A DNA stretch of 22,976 nt, from the NCBI GenBank assembly GCA_021162265.1, contig JAGGZA010000046.1:1-22976 (forward strand), written 5' to 3'. This DNA is from Candidatus Aerophobota bacterium (GTDB lineage Bacteria; Aerophobota; Aerophobia; Aerophobales; B3-G15). The translations under genes and the position numbers were made by a program. Positions 15,127 to 21,871 of the stretch are shown here, one piece after another; the stretch's first letter is position 1, and every line of letters begins with the position of its first letter. Below the pieces are notes generated by a model. The model was not told the origin of the DNA. It ran no database searches and saw nothing but the letters and a program-made list of their open reading frames with translations.

Positions 15127-16299
15127 TTGCAGAGAAAAATTAAAGTGGGAGTGATTGGAGCCGGATTCATCGGACCAGCACACATAGAATCTTTGCGAAG
15201 ACTTGGATTTGTAGAAGTAGTTGCTCTTGCTACCTCAAGAGAGGAGACAGCAAAAGCTAAGGCAAAAGCTCTATCTATCCCCAAGGCTTATGGGCACTAC
15301 CAGGATCTGGTACAGGATGAAGAAGTAGAAGTGGTTCAGATTACCAGCCCTAATTATCTTCATTTCTCACAGATAAAGGCTGCCTTAGAGGCAGGGAAAC
15401 ATGTTGTTTGTGATAAACCACTTACAATAACCTCTCAAGAGTCAAGGACTTTAGTAGAGATAGCAGAGAAAAAAGGATTGGTAAATGCTGTTACTTTTAA
15501 TCATCGTTTCTATCCTCTTGTCCAGCAGTCAAGGGCTTTAATTCAAAAAGGGGAACTGGGTTCACTTTACTTTATTCATGGAGGATTTCATCAGGACTGG
15601 TTACTCTATGATACGGATTATAACTGGAGGGTGGAGAAAGACAAGGGAGGAGCTGTTAGAGCAATAGGGGATATAGGGACTCATTGGTTTGATACTGTTC
15701 AATTTGTAACGGGATTGAAGGTGGAAGCAGTTTTTGCCGAGCTTGCTACCTTTATACCTTTTCGTAAAAAACCCAGGGAGCGGATAGAAACATTTGCTGG
15801 CAAGGAATTAAGACCTGTAGATTTTGAGAAAGTTACTGTTGATACAGAGGATTGTGGTATTGTTTTGCTGAAGTTTGCCGGAGTTTCCACCAGAGGAGTA
15901 ATGACAGTTTCCCAGATAAGCGCAGGAAGAAAATGCAGGTTGTTTTATGAGGTATCTGGTGAAAGAGCCAGCATAAGCTGGGATTCTGAAAAAGCCAATC
16001 AGTTATGGATAGGTTATAGAGATAAACCCAATGAAATTCTTCTCAAAGATCCAGCACTTATGGACCTTTCAGCTAAGAGATTTGCCCGGTATCCAGGAGG
16101 ACATCTGGAAGGTTTCCCTGATAGTCATACCCAGTGCAATAGGGTTATCTATGAGTATATTAGAGAGGAAAGGTATAAGAAGGGGATTCCTCCTGAATTT
16201 CCAACTTTTAAAACAGGTCACGAGGAACAACTTCTCTGTGAGGCTATACTGGAAAGCCATCAGAGAGGAGAATGGGTGAAAGTTGATTATTCAAGGTAA
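15127..16299 (+). CDS. Gfo/Idh/MocA family sugar dehydrogenase (first)
   Basis: NAD(P)-dependent oxidoreductase of 390 residues. The TTG at 15127 is taken as the start because GGGAGGG at 15116-15122 is correctly spaced and the Rossmann strand begins immediately (KIKVGVIGAGFIG, GxGxxG at 11-16). The frame remains open upstream to 15112, but that would put the SD inside the gene. The catalytic lysine is K97 in CDKP, and the D182-x3-H186 pair is in DIGTHWFD. The C-terminal alpha/beta domain carries the substrate face. Members oxidise a sugar or cyclitol hydroxyl (for example inositol, glucose or the C3 of glycosides); the specific substrate is unknown. It lies 34 bp downstream of the flavoenzyme and 30 bp before a second, clearly different family member. 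Confidence 0.9.
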   Translation: MQRKIKVGVIGAGFIGPAHIESLRRLGFVEVVALATSREETAKAKAKALSIPKAYGHYQDLVQDEEVEVVQITSPNYLHFSQIKAALEAGKHVVCDKPLTITSQESRTLVEIAEKKGLVNAVTFNHRFYPLVQQSRALIQKGELGSLYFIHGGFHQDWLLYDTDYNWRVEKDKGGAVRAIGDIGTHWFDTVQFVTGLKVEAVFAELATFIPFRKKPRERIETFAGKELRPVDFEKVTVDTEDCGIVLLKFAGVSTRGVMTVSQISAGRKCRLFYEVSGERASISWDSEKANQLWIGYRDKPNEILLKDPALMDLSAKRFARYPGGHLEGFPDSHTQCNRVIYEYIREERYKKGIPPEFPTFKTGHEEQLLCEAILESHQRGEWVKVDYSR

Positions 16300-16329
16300 G
16301 GACAAAAACCAAAGAGAGGGGTGTTAAAT

Positions 16330-17358
16330 ATGGTAAGGATTAGTATGTTAGGCAGTGGATTTACTCCGAGCTTTTTTATGGCTGCTTTAAAGACCATTCC
16401 AGGACAGGAGGTTAAAGTAGTTTATTCCCCAACAGAGGCTCATGTGAGGAGGTTTGCTGAAAAATGGGGTATTCCTGAATGGACAACTGATATGGAGAAA
16501 GCTATTAGAAGGAATGATATTGATCTTGTGGTGGTGGGACTTCCTAATTTTGTACATAAGCAGGCAGCAATTATGGCAGCTGAAGCGGGGAAAAATGTAG
16601 TTTGCACAAAGCCGCTTGCCAGAAATGCTGAAGAGGCAAGGCATATGCTGGAAGCAGTTAAGAAAGCAGGAGTAATTCATGGATATCTTGAGACCGACGT
16701 TTTTTGTCCATCAGTAGTAAAAGCAGAAGAGGTGATAAGAAAAGGGGGAATTGGCGATGTGTTCTGGATTCGCTCAAGGGAAGCTCATTATGGACCTCAT
16801 GGAGCCTGGTTCTGGGATCCAGAGCTTGCTGGCGGGGGATGTTTGATGGATATGGGTTGTCACTGTATAGAAAATGCGAGGTATTTCTTAGGTAAGAATG
16901 TAAAACCTGTAGAGGTTATGGCATGGGGTGACACTATTGTTCATCCAGTTGACTGCGAGGATAATGCTGTTTTACTTGTGAGGTTTGAGGGGAAGCAAAT
17001 AGCTCAGGTAGAGGTAAGTTGGTCCTCACGGGGAGGGCTTGATCTGAGAAACGAGATATATGGCACTCAGGGTTCTATTTTCACCGATGTTACACGTAGT
17101 ACCCCTATACAGGTGTTCTCTCTTGCAGGAAGTGGTTATGTAGTGGAGAAAGCAGAGGCTGATAAGGGATGGGTTTTTCCGGTTCCGAACGAGGCTGTAT
17201 CTTATGGATTTGTTGATATGTTCCGTTACTTTGTAGACTGCATTGAGAGTGGTAAAACTCCTCGCGAGACTTTTGAGGATGGGTACATTGTTAATTTAAT
17301 TATTGATGCCGGATACAGGTCTATGAAATCTGGCAGGTGGGAGAAAGTCGGGGTGTAA
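16330..17358 (+). CDS. Gfo/Idh/MocA family sugar dehydrogenase (second)
   Basis: NAD(P)-dependent oxidoreductase of 342 residues. ATG 16330 is preferred because GAGAGGGG at 16314-16321 is 8 nt away; the in-frame GTG at 16321 overlaps that SD. The nucleotide-binding loop is GSGFTP (8-13), without the third glycine of the usual GxGxxG. The lysine motif is CTKP (K94), where most relatives have EKP or DKP, and D174/H178 are in DMGCHCIE. The W-rich segment EAHYGPHGAWFWDPELAGGG resembles a subgroup found in glycoside and polyol clusters. Together with the preceding gene it gives two separate oxidation activities, or one oxidation and one keto-reduction, in the pathway. Confidence 0.88.
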   Translation: MVRISMLGSGFTPSFFMAALKTIPGQEVKVVYSPTEAHVRRFAEKWGIPEWTTDMEKAIRRNDIDLVVVGLPNFVHKQAAIMAAEAGKNVVCTKPLARNAEEARHMLEAVKKAGVIHGYLETDVFCPSVVKAEEVIRKGGIGDVFWIRSREAHYGPHGAWFWDPELAGGGCLMDMGCHCIENARYFLGKNVKPVEVMAWGDTIVHPVDCEDNAVLLVRFEGKQIAQVEVSWSSRGGLDLRNEIYGTQGSIFTDVTRSTPIQVFSLAGSGYVVEKAEADKGWVFPVPNEAVSYGFVDMFRYFVDCIESGKTPRETFEDGYIVNLIIDAGYRSMKSGRWEKVGV

Positions 17359-17378
17359 AAAAACTTAAAAAAAAGAGA

Positions 17379-17386
17379 GGAGGTGA
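17379..17386 (+). promoter_or_regulatory. strong Shine-Dalgarno before the zinc-ribbon gene
   Basis: GGAGGTGA is a full-length match to the 16S rRNA anti-SD, 4 nt before ATG 17391. It is one of the best SDs in the window and supports real translation of the 45-codon gene. The reading frame is open upstream of this ATG into the preceding gene, but no SD supports a longer form. Confidence 0.8.
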
Positions 17387-17390
17387 GTTA

Positions 17391-17528
17391 ATGGAAGAAA
17401 AAAACAGGTGTCCTAAAGGGGGAGAACATGAAACGGTGCTGGTTAAGGAGGAACAACTTCCTACTGGAGGAGTGAAGAGAATTTTAAGGTGTAAAAAGTG
17501 CGGGAAGTTTTTGGAAGAAGAGGTGTGA
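17391..17528 (+). CDS. 45-residue zinc-ribbon protein of unknown function
   Basis: A very small, charged protein with four potential zinc ligands, C7, H13, C34 and C37 (C-x5-H-x20-C-x2-C). The CKKCG knuckle near the C-terminus resembles a rubredoxin or zinc-ribbon turn. I do not recognise a named family. Translation looks genuine: the SD is near-perfect, the stop lies 22 bp before the solute-binding protein gene, and the spacing fits the operon. It sits at the junction of catabolic and transport genes. A regulatory, metallochaperone-like or ribosome-associated role is possible, with no evidence to choose among them. Its size means it would often be missed in annotation. Confidence 0.68.
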   Translation: MEEKNRCPKGGEHETVLVKEEQLPTGGVKRILRCKKCGKFLEEEV

Positions 17529-17550
17529 AGATTTAAAAGGAGGAAAAATT

Positions 17551-18936
17551 ATGGGGAAAAAATGGTTGAGTTTATTGTTAATAGGGGTCTTTGTAGGAGC
17601 AAGCCTGGTTGGGTATACTGCTATTAGCTCAGCCAAAACCATAAGGATACTGGCTCTGGCCTGGCCTCAGGCTAAGGTGGAACAGGAACTGGCTGATAAA
17701 TACTTTACTCCAAAAACAGGAATAAAGGTTATCATTGAGGCTCAGCCATATACCTATAATGAACAAAAAGCAAGGCAGGAAGTTGCAGCAGGCAGTTCTT
17801 ACTATGACATATATCATTATGATAGTCAATGGATTGGTAACTATGTTGTTTCCGGAGCCCTGGAGAGGCTGGATACAAAAGATTATCTGCTTTCTCCTGA
17901 TTCAAAAATTAATTTTGACAAGGATTTCTTTCCAGAACTTACCTACAGGTCCTGTAAATATCCCACTATTGGTCCAGAGCTTGACAAAGGTAATTTCAAA
18001 GCCTTTAAGGACACTCCAATATATGGGTTACCCTGGAGTCAAAACTGCGAGGTTCTCTTTTACAACAAAACTCTTTTTAAGAATGCTGGTCTTGACCCTG
18101 AAAGTCCACCTGAGACCTGGGAGCAGTTTAGAGAGTACGCTATTAAGCTAACTAATCCTCCTAAGCACTATGGTGTTGGATTCAGTGCTTCTCCTGCTGC
18201 AGATTACATCAGCATGGACTTTTTCCCTATCATGTGGTCATGGGGTGGAGCCTTATGGGATCCTTACACCTGGACTGCTGAAGGATATGTTAACAGTCCG
18301 GAAAGCATTGCAGCTCTTCAATTTTTCAGTAATCTTTATCTGAAAGACAAAGTCTGTCCTCCTGATACTCCCAACTGGGATATGGATCCAAAATTAAGCG
18401 CCCTTCTAACCGGACTTGTAGCGATGGCTCCTGAATGGGTTCCTCTGCTGGGAGCTATAATGGATGATCCCAAATCTTCTCAGTATGTAGGGCAAATAGG
18501 AATGGCTCTAATGCCGGGTAAGAAAGACCCTGCTACAGGTAAGATAAGAAGATTCCACATGTATGGTTGTCAGGGAACAGGTATAAATGCTCGTTCGAAA
18601 CATAAAAAAGAGGCCTGGGAATATCTGCAATGGCTTCTTTCTTATGATACTCAAAAGGCTTTAACTGATAATCCAGCAGCAGCTTTTGTTTCTGGTCGTC
18701 GAGATTTGAGGTACTATGCTGCCGGTCTAAACCGCTGGAACAAAGCTTTTATCGATGCTATTCCCACCATAAGAGATTTCTGGAATATACCACCCTATGC
18801 AGAACTTCTGTTCATCCAGAACAGAGAAGAGAACCTGGCTTTTATAGGTGCCAAGACTCCTGCTGAGGCTATGAACTATGCTGCTAAACTGGAGCAGGCA
18901 ATTTACGATTCTTCCCCCTATAAACCGAAGAGGTAA
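17551..18936 (+). CDS. extracellular solute-binding protein, family 1 (CUT1 sugar importer)
   Basis: High-affinity substrate receptor of the ABC importer, 461 residues. The N-terminus has a signal peptide (MGKKWLSLLLIGVFVG..., hydrophobic about 4-26) with a signal-peptidase-I type site near AISSA-KT and no lipobox cysteine, so the protein should be free in a periplasm or secreted. The mature part has the family-1 features: ETWEQFREYAIKLT around 189-202, and a Trp/Tyr-rich middle (MWSWGGALWDPYTW) typical of carbohydrate contact. The SD AAAGGAGG precedes ATG 17551. A perfect 34-bp palindrome follows the stop, which would favour accumulation of this transcript segment. The ligand could be a sugar, glycoside or polyol; sequence alone does not decide. 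Confidence 0.9.
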   Translation: MGKKWLSLLLIGVFVGASLVGYTAISSAKTIRILALAWPQAKVEQELADKYFTPKTGIKVIIEAQPYTYNEQKARQEVAAGSSYYDIYHYDSQWIGNYVVSGALERLDTKDYLLSPDSKINFDKDFFPELTYRSCKYPTIGPELDKGNFKAFKDTPIYGLPWSQNCEVLFYNKTLFKNAGLDPESPPETWEQFREYAIKLTNPPKHYGVGFSASPAADYISMDFFPIMWSWGGALWDPYTWTAEGYVNSPESIAALQFFSNLYLKDKVCPPDTPNWDMDPKLSALLTGLVAMAPEWVPLLGAIMDDPKSSQYVGQIGMALMPGKKDPATGKIRRFHMYGCQGTGINARSKHKKEAWEYLQWLLSYDTQKALTDNPAAAFVSGRRDLRYYAAGLNRWNKAFIDAIPTIRDFWNIPPYAELLFIQNREENLAFIGAKTPAEAMNYAAKLEQAIYDSSPYKPKR

Positions 18937-18947
18937 AGATGGTTACG

Positions 18948-18981
18948 CCTCGCCTCTCCTCTTTAAAGAGGAGAGGCGAGG
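18948..18981. repeat. perfect 34-bp palindrome / RNA stem-loop between binding-protein and permease genes
   Basis: Bases 18948-18964 are the exact reverse complement of 18965-18981 (arms beginning CCTCGCCTCTCC and ending GGAGAGGCGAGG, centre TTTAAA). As RNA it would form a stem of about 15 bp with a four-base loop. No run of U follows, so it is not a standard intrinsic terminator. Stable hairpins at this place often protect the upstream mRNA of a binding-protein gene and lower downstream expression. A dispersed REP-like element is another possibility. Confidence 0.85.
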
Positions 18982-19001
18982 ATTATATCCTGAGGAGATA
19001 A

Positions 19002-19883
19002 ATGATGAAGGCAGACAGGAGAGAGAGAGGTATTCGGCTAATACTTTATCTTCCAACTTTAATTTTTCTAATTTTAATGAGCATTTTCCCTCTTATCTTC
19101 AGTATTTATATAAGCTTTTTTAATTATACCTTAGGGCAACATATGGATTTCATAGGTTTTGGAAATTATGGTTCAGTCTTAACTGATTCCAGTTTCTGGT
19201 CAGCTTTAAGGATTACTTTAGAAATAGCAGTTCTGGCTATTCCAATAGAGGTCTTTATTGGTATTCTCATAGCTTTTCTTTTCAATACGCGAGGGAAAGG
19301 GGTGGAGGTATGCAGGATGATTATACTTATCCCGATGATGCTTCCTCCGCTTGTAATTGGATTTTTCTGGAAGTATATGTTTGATGCTACATTTGGGATT
19401 ATTAATTATTTTCTGGGGCTTTTATCAGGTAATCCTCAGATAATTTCCTGGTTTACAGATGTTCGTTTGGCTCTTATAGCTATAGTTCTGGTTGATATCT
19501 GGGAATGGACTCCCTTTGTGGCTTTGCTTGCAATGGCAGGTCTACAGGCTATTCCTCCCAATGTTAGAGAGACAGTGAGGCTGGAAAAGGCCTCCTGGTG
19601 GCTTCGTTTTCGGACCCTTTACCTTCCTTACTTAAGGTTTCCTCTTCTTGTTGCCATACTTATAAGAAGTATTGACACTTTAAAAATATTTGATGTGGTT
19701 TACATTTTAACAGGAGGAGGACCAGGTGAGGAAACAGTTACCTTAACGATGTTTGCCTACAGAGTAGGTTTTAATTACTTTTACACTGGTAAGGCAGCCG
19801 CACTTTCCTGGATTATAGCTCTCATTTCTGTTGGATTGATTACTATCCTCATAAGAGTTTTGTCTCGAAAATCCACTGCTTAA
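19002..19883 (+). CDS. CUT1 sugar ABC transporter permease (MalF/UgpA type)
   Basis: Inner-membrane channel subunit of 293 residues with six predicted transmembrane segments, the first at about 13-38. It is related to UgpA and MalF without the extra MalF loop. The cytoplasmic EAA loop that docks into the ATPase is at about 190-210 (ETVRLEKASWWLRFRTLYLP). Its usual glycine is replaced by K196, an unusual change. Two adjacent ATGs follow GAGGAG (18992-18997): 19002 at 4 nt and 19005 at 7 nt, so either may be used. It pairs with the permease at 19894-20718, from which it is separated by 10 bp. Confidence 0.92.
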   Translation: MMKADRRERGIRLILYLPTLIFLILMSIFPLIFSIYISFFNYTLGQHMDFIGFGNYGSVLTDSSFWSALRITLEIAVLAIPIEVFIGILIAFLFNTRGKGVEVCRMIILIPMMLPPLVIGFFWKYMFDATFGIINYFLGLLSGNPQIISWFTDVRLALIAIVLVDIWEWTPFVALLAMAGLQAIPPNVRETVRLEKASWWLRFRTLYLPYLRFPLLVAILIRSIDTLKIFDVVYILTGGGPGEETVTLTMFAYRVGFNYFYTGKAAALSWIIALISVGLITILIRVLSRKSTA

Positions 19884-19893
19884 AGGGGGTATT

Positions 19894-20718
19894 ATGAAAG
19901 TTACGACAAAAAGGTCATTAATTTTTGGAATTAGAATGGCTGGTATTATCCTGGTTACTGTTGTTTTTGCATTCCCTTTATATTGGCTGTTTGCAACGTC
20001 TCTTAAAACCCGGGTACAGGTTTTTGCTCTCCCTCCAAAGCTTGTTTTTTCTCCAACTTTTGCAAACTATCTTCAGGTAATCAATTCCTGGTTTATGGGT
20101 AATCTCTTTAATAGTTTTCTCATTGCTGCGTTAAGTACAATCTTCTCTATAGCCATAGGTTCTCTTGCTGCTTATGGGTTTTCTCGCTATCCCATAAAGG
20201 GGAGTGACAATATTCTTTTCTGGATTTTAAGCTTGAGGATGCTTCCTCCCATAGCTATAGTGCTTCCTTTGTATGTACTTTTTAGAGCATTGCATCTTTT
20301 AGATACCCATTTAGCCTTGATTTTAATTTATTCTATTTTTAATATCTCCTTTACCGTATGGTTAATGAAGGGATTTTTTGATGAGGTGCCAAAAGATGTT
20401 GAAGAATCCGCAATGCTTGATGGTTATAGACCTTTGCAGGTTTTCTACAAGGTAGTTCTTCCTCTCGTAAGGCCGGGATTAGTGGCTACAGCTATCTTCT
20501 GTTTGATTCAGACTTTAATAGAATTTTTAGTTGCACTTATTCTTACTAACAGAGTGGCTGTTACTGCTACTGTGGGTATGGCTAAATTCCAGGTTTTAGG
20601 TGTGGAGTGGGGGCAAATTACAGCTGCGGCAGCGATATTCATCCTCCCCATTATAATTTTTACCATCTTTGTGCGCAATCAACTTATTAGAGGAATGGCT
20701 CTGGGAGGGGTAAGATAG
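19894..20718 (+). CDS. CUT1 sugar ABC transporter permease (MalG/UgpE type)
   Basis: Second channel subunit, 274 residues with six predicted transmembrane segments (first about 13-33). The EAA loop, ESAMLDGYRPLQVFYKVVLP at 171-190, keeps the conserved glycine (G177), unlike its partner permease. The segment FPLYWLFATSLKTRVQVFALPPK near the N-terminus is typical of MalG/UgpE proteins. The SD AAAGGGGGT lies just before ATG 19894. It forms the transmembrane heterodimer with the product of 19002-19883 and couples to the two ATPases encoded downstream. Confidence 0.93.
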   Translation: MKVTTKRSLIFGIRMAGIILVTVVFAFPLYWLFATSLKTRVQVFALPPKLVFSPTFANYLQVINSWFMGNLFNSFLIAALSTIFSIAIGSLAAYGFSRYPIKGSDNILFWILSLRMLPPIAIVLPLYVLFRALHLLDTHLALILIYSIFNISFTVWLMKGFFDEVPKDVEESAMLDGYRPLQVFYKVVLPLVRPGLVATAIFCLIQTLIEFLVALILTNRVAVTATVGMAKFQVLGVEWGQITAAAAIFILPIIIFTIFVRNQLIRGMALGGVR

Positions 20719-20751
20719 TTTTAATTGGGAGATTTTTAAAGGAGGTTAAGG

Positions 20752-21858
20752 TTGGCTGAGGTTAAATTAAAAAATTTAACGGTAAAATATGGAGAAGTTG
20801 TAGCTGTAAATAATGTAAGCCTTACTTTTGAGGATAAGAAATTTACCGTGATGCTTGGTCCATCCGGCTGTGGTAAAACCTCAACTTTACGCAGTATAGC
20901 AGGTCTTACCAGACCAGCTTCTGGAGAGATTTATATTGGCGAAAGATTGGTTAACGATCTTTATCCCTCCGAGCGAAACGTTGCTATGGTGTTTCAAAGT
21001 TATGCTCTTTATCCTCATATGAACGTATTTGATAATCTCGCTTTCTGCCTCAAGCCACTGAAACTTACCAGGAGTGAAATAAAGGAGAAGGTAAACCAGA
21101 TATCCCAGACGCTTCATTTGGAGGAATTTTTAAATAGATATCCTGCAGAGCTCAGCTCCGGGCAACAACAACGAGTTGCTATTGGAAGAGCTTTAATAAG
21201 AAGACCTGCCGTTCTTCTTCTTGATGAGCCTTTATCTCAACTTGATGCTGTGTTGAGAGAGGAAATGAAGGTATATATTAAGAAATTACAGGAGGAGCTT
21301 GCTATAACTACCATTCATGTTACCCATGATCAAACTGAAGCCCAGGCAATGGGAGATAGAATTGTGGTGATGGATTTAGGTGTAATTCAGCAAATAGGTA
21401 CACCTCAAGAGGTATATAATAATCCTGTTAATTTATTTGTAGCTGGCTTTATCGGGAATCCTTCCATGAATTTAATATCGGGAGAGCTATCCAGAGAGGA
21501 GGGAAAGTTTTTTTTAGTCAGTAAAGAGGTAAAAATTCCGATTCCTCCAAAGTTAGGCAAGAAACTTGAGAAGGGGAATATAACAGGAGAGATAGTTTTA
21601 GGGATTCGTCCCGAGCATATTTTCCTTTTTCCTGAAGCCATCCAGGATTCAGTAGAGGCAGAGATAATAGAAGTATTACCTCAAAACAATGAGTTCATAA
21701 TTGACCTTAGTTGTGATTCTTTCTCTTTTAAAGTACGTAAAGATAAGGAAGTTCTTGGATTTCATCCCCAGGTTGGTCAAAAAAGCTGGTTTACCTTAAA
21801 TGAAGAGAAAACTTATTTCTTTGATAAAGAAACTACCAGAAGAATTGAATTACCTTAG
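20752..21858 (+). CDS. CUT1 ABC transporter ATP-binding protein A (MalK/UgpC type)
   Basis: ATPase subunit of 368 residues, with the start TTG 20752 set by GGAGG at 20741-20745. Walker A GPSGCGKT is at 36-43, Q82 is the Q-loop residue, Walker B LLLDEP ends with catalytic E159 (155-160), the D-loop is SQLDA and the switch histidine H192 (VTHDQ) is intact. The signature is LSSGQ (134-138), a glycine-to-serine variant of LSGGQ. Residues from about 230 form the TOBE/OB-fold regulatory domain usual for MalK-like proteins (GIRPEHIFLFPE). Together with the adjacent second ATPase it probably forms a heterodimer, as proposed for the two-ATPase rhizobial glycerol importer. Most CUT1 importers use a single ATPase as a homodimer. 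Confidence 0.93.
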   Translation: MAEVKLKNLTVKYGEVVAVNNVSLTFEDKKFTVMLGPSGCGKTSTLRSIAGLTRPASGEIYIGERLVNDLYPSERNVAMVFQSYALYPHMNVFDNLAFCLKPLKLTRSEIKEKVNQISQTLHLEEFLNRYPAELSSGQQQRVAIGRALIRRPAVLLLDEPLSQLDAVLREEMKVYIKKLQEELAITTIHVTHDQTEAQAMGDRIVVMDLGVIQQIGTPQEVYNNPVNLFVAGFIGNPSMNLISGELSREEGKFFLVSKEVKIPIPPKLGKKLEKGNITGEIVLGIRPEHIFLFPEAIQDSVEAEIIEVLPQNNEFIIDLSCDSFSFKVRKDKEVLGFHPQVGQKSWFTLNEEKTYFFDKETTRRIELP

Positions 21859-21871
21859 GGAGAACTAAAAA

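Noticed and set aside
18948..18981. Palindrome as a rho-independent terminator
   Set aside because: No U-run follows the stem, and the next gene starts 20 bp later with its own SD, so read-through is expected.
18878..19123. Open frame spanning the palindrome and the start of the first permease
   Set aside because: It overlaps two well-supported genes in another frame, and its translation through the palindrome has no protein-like features.
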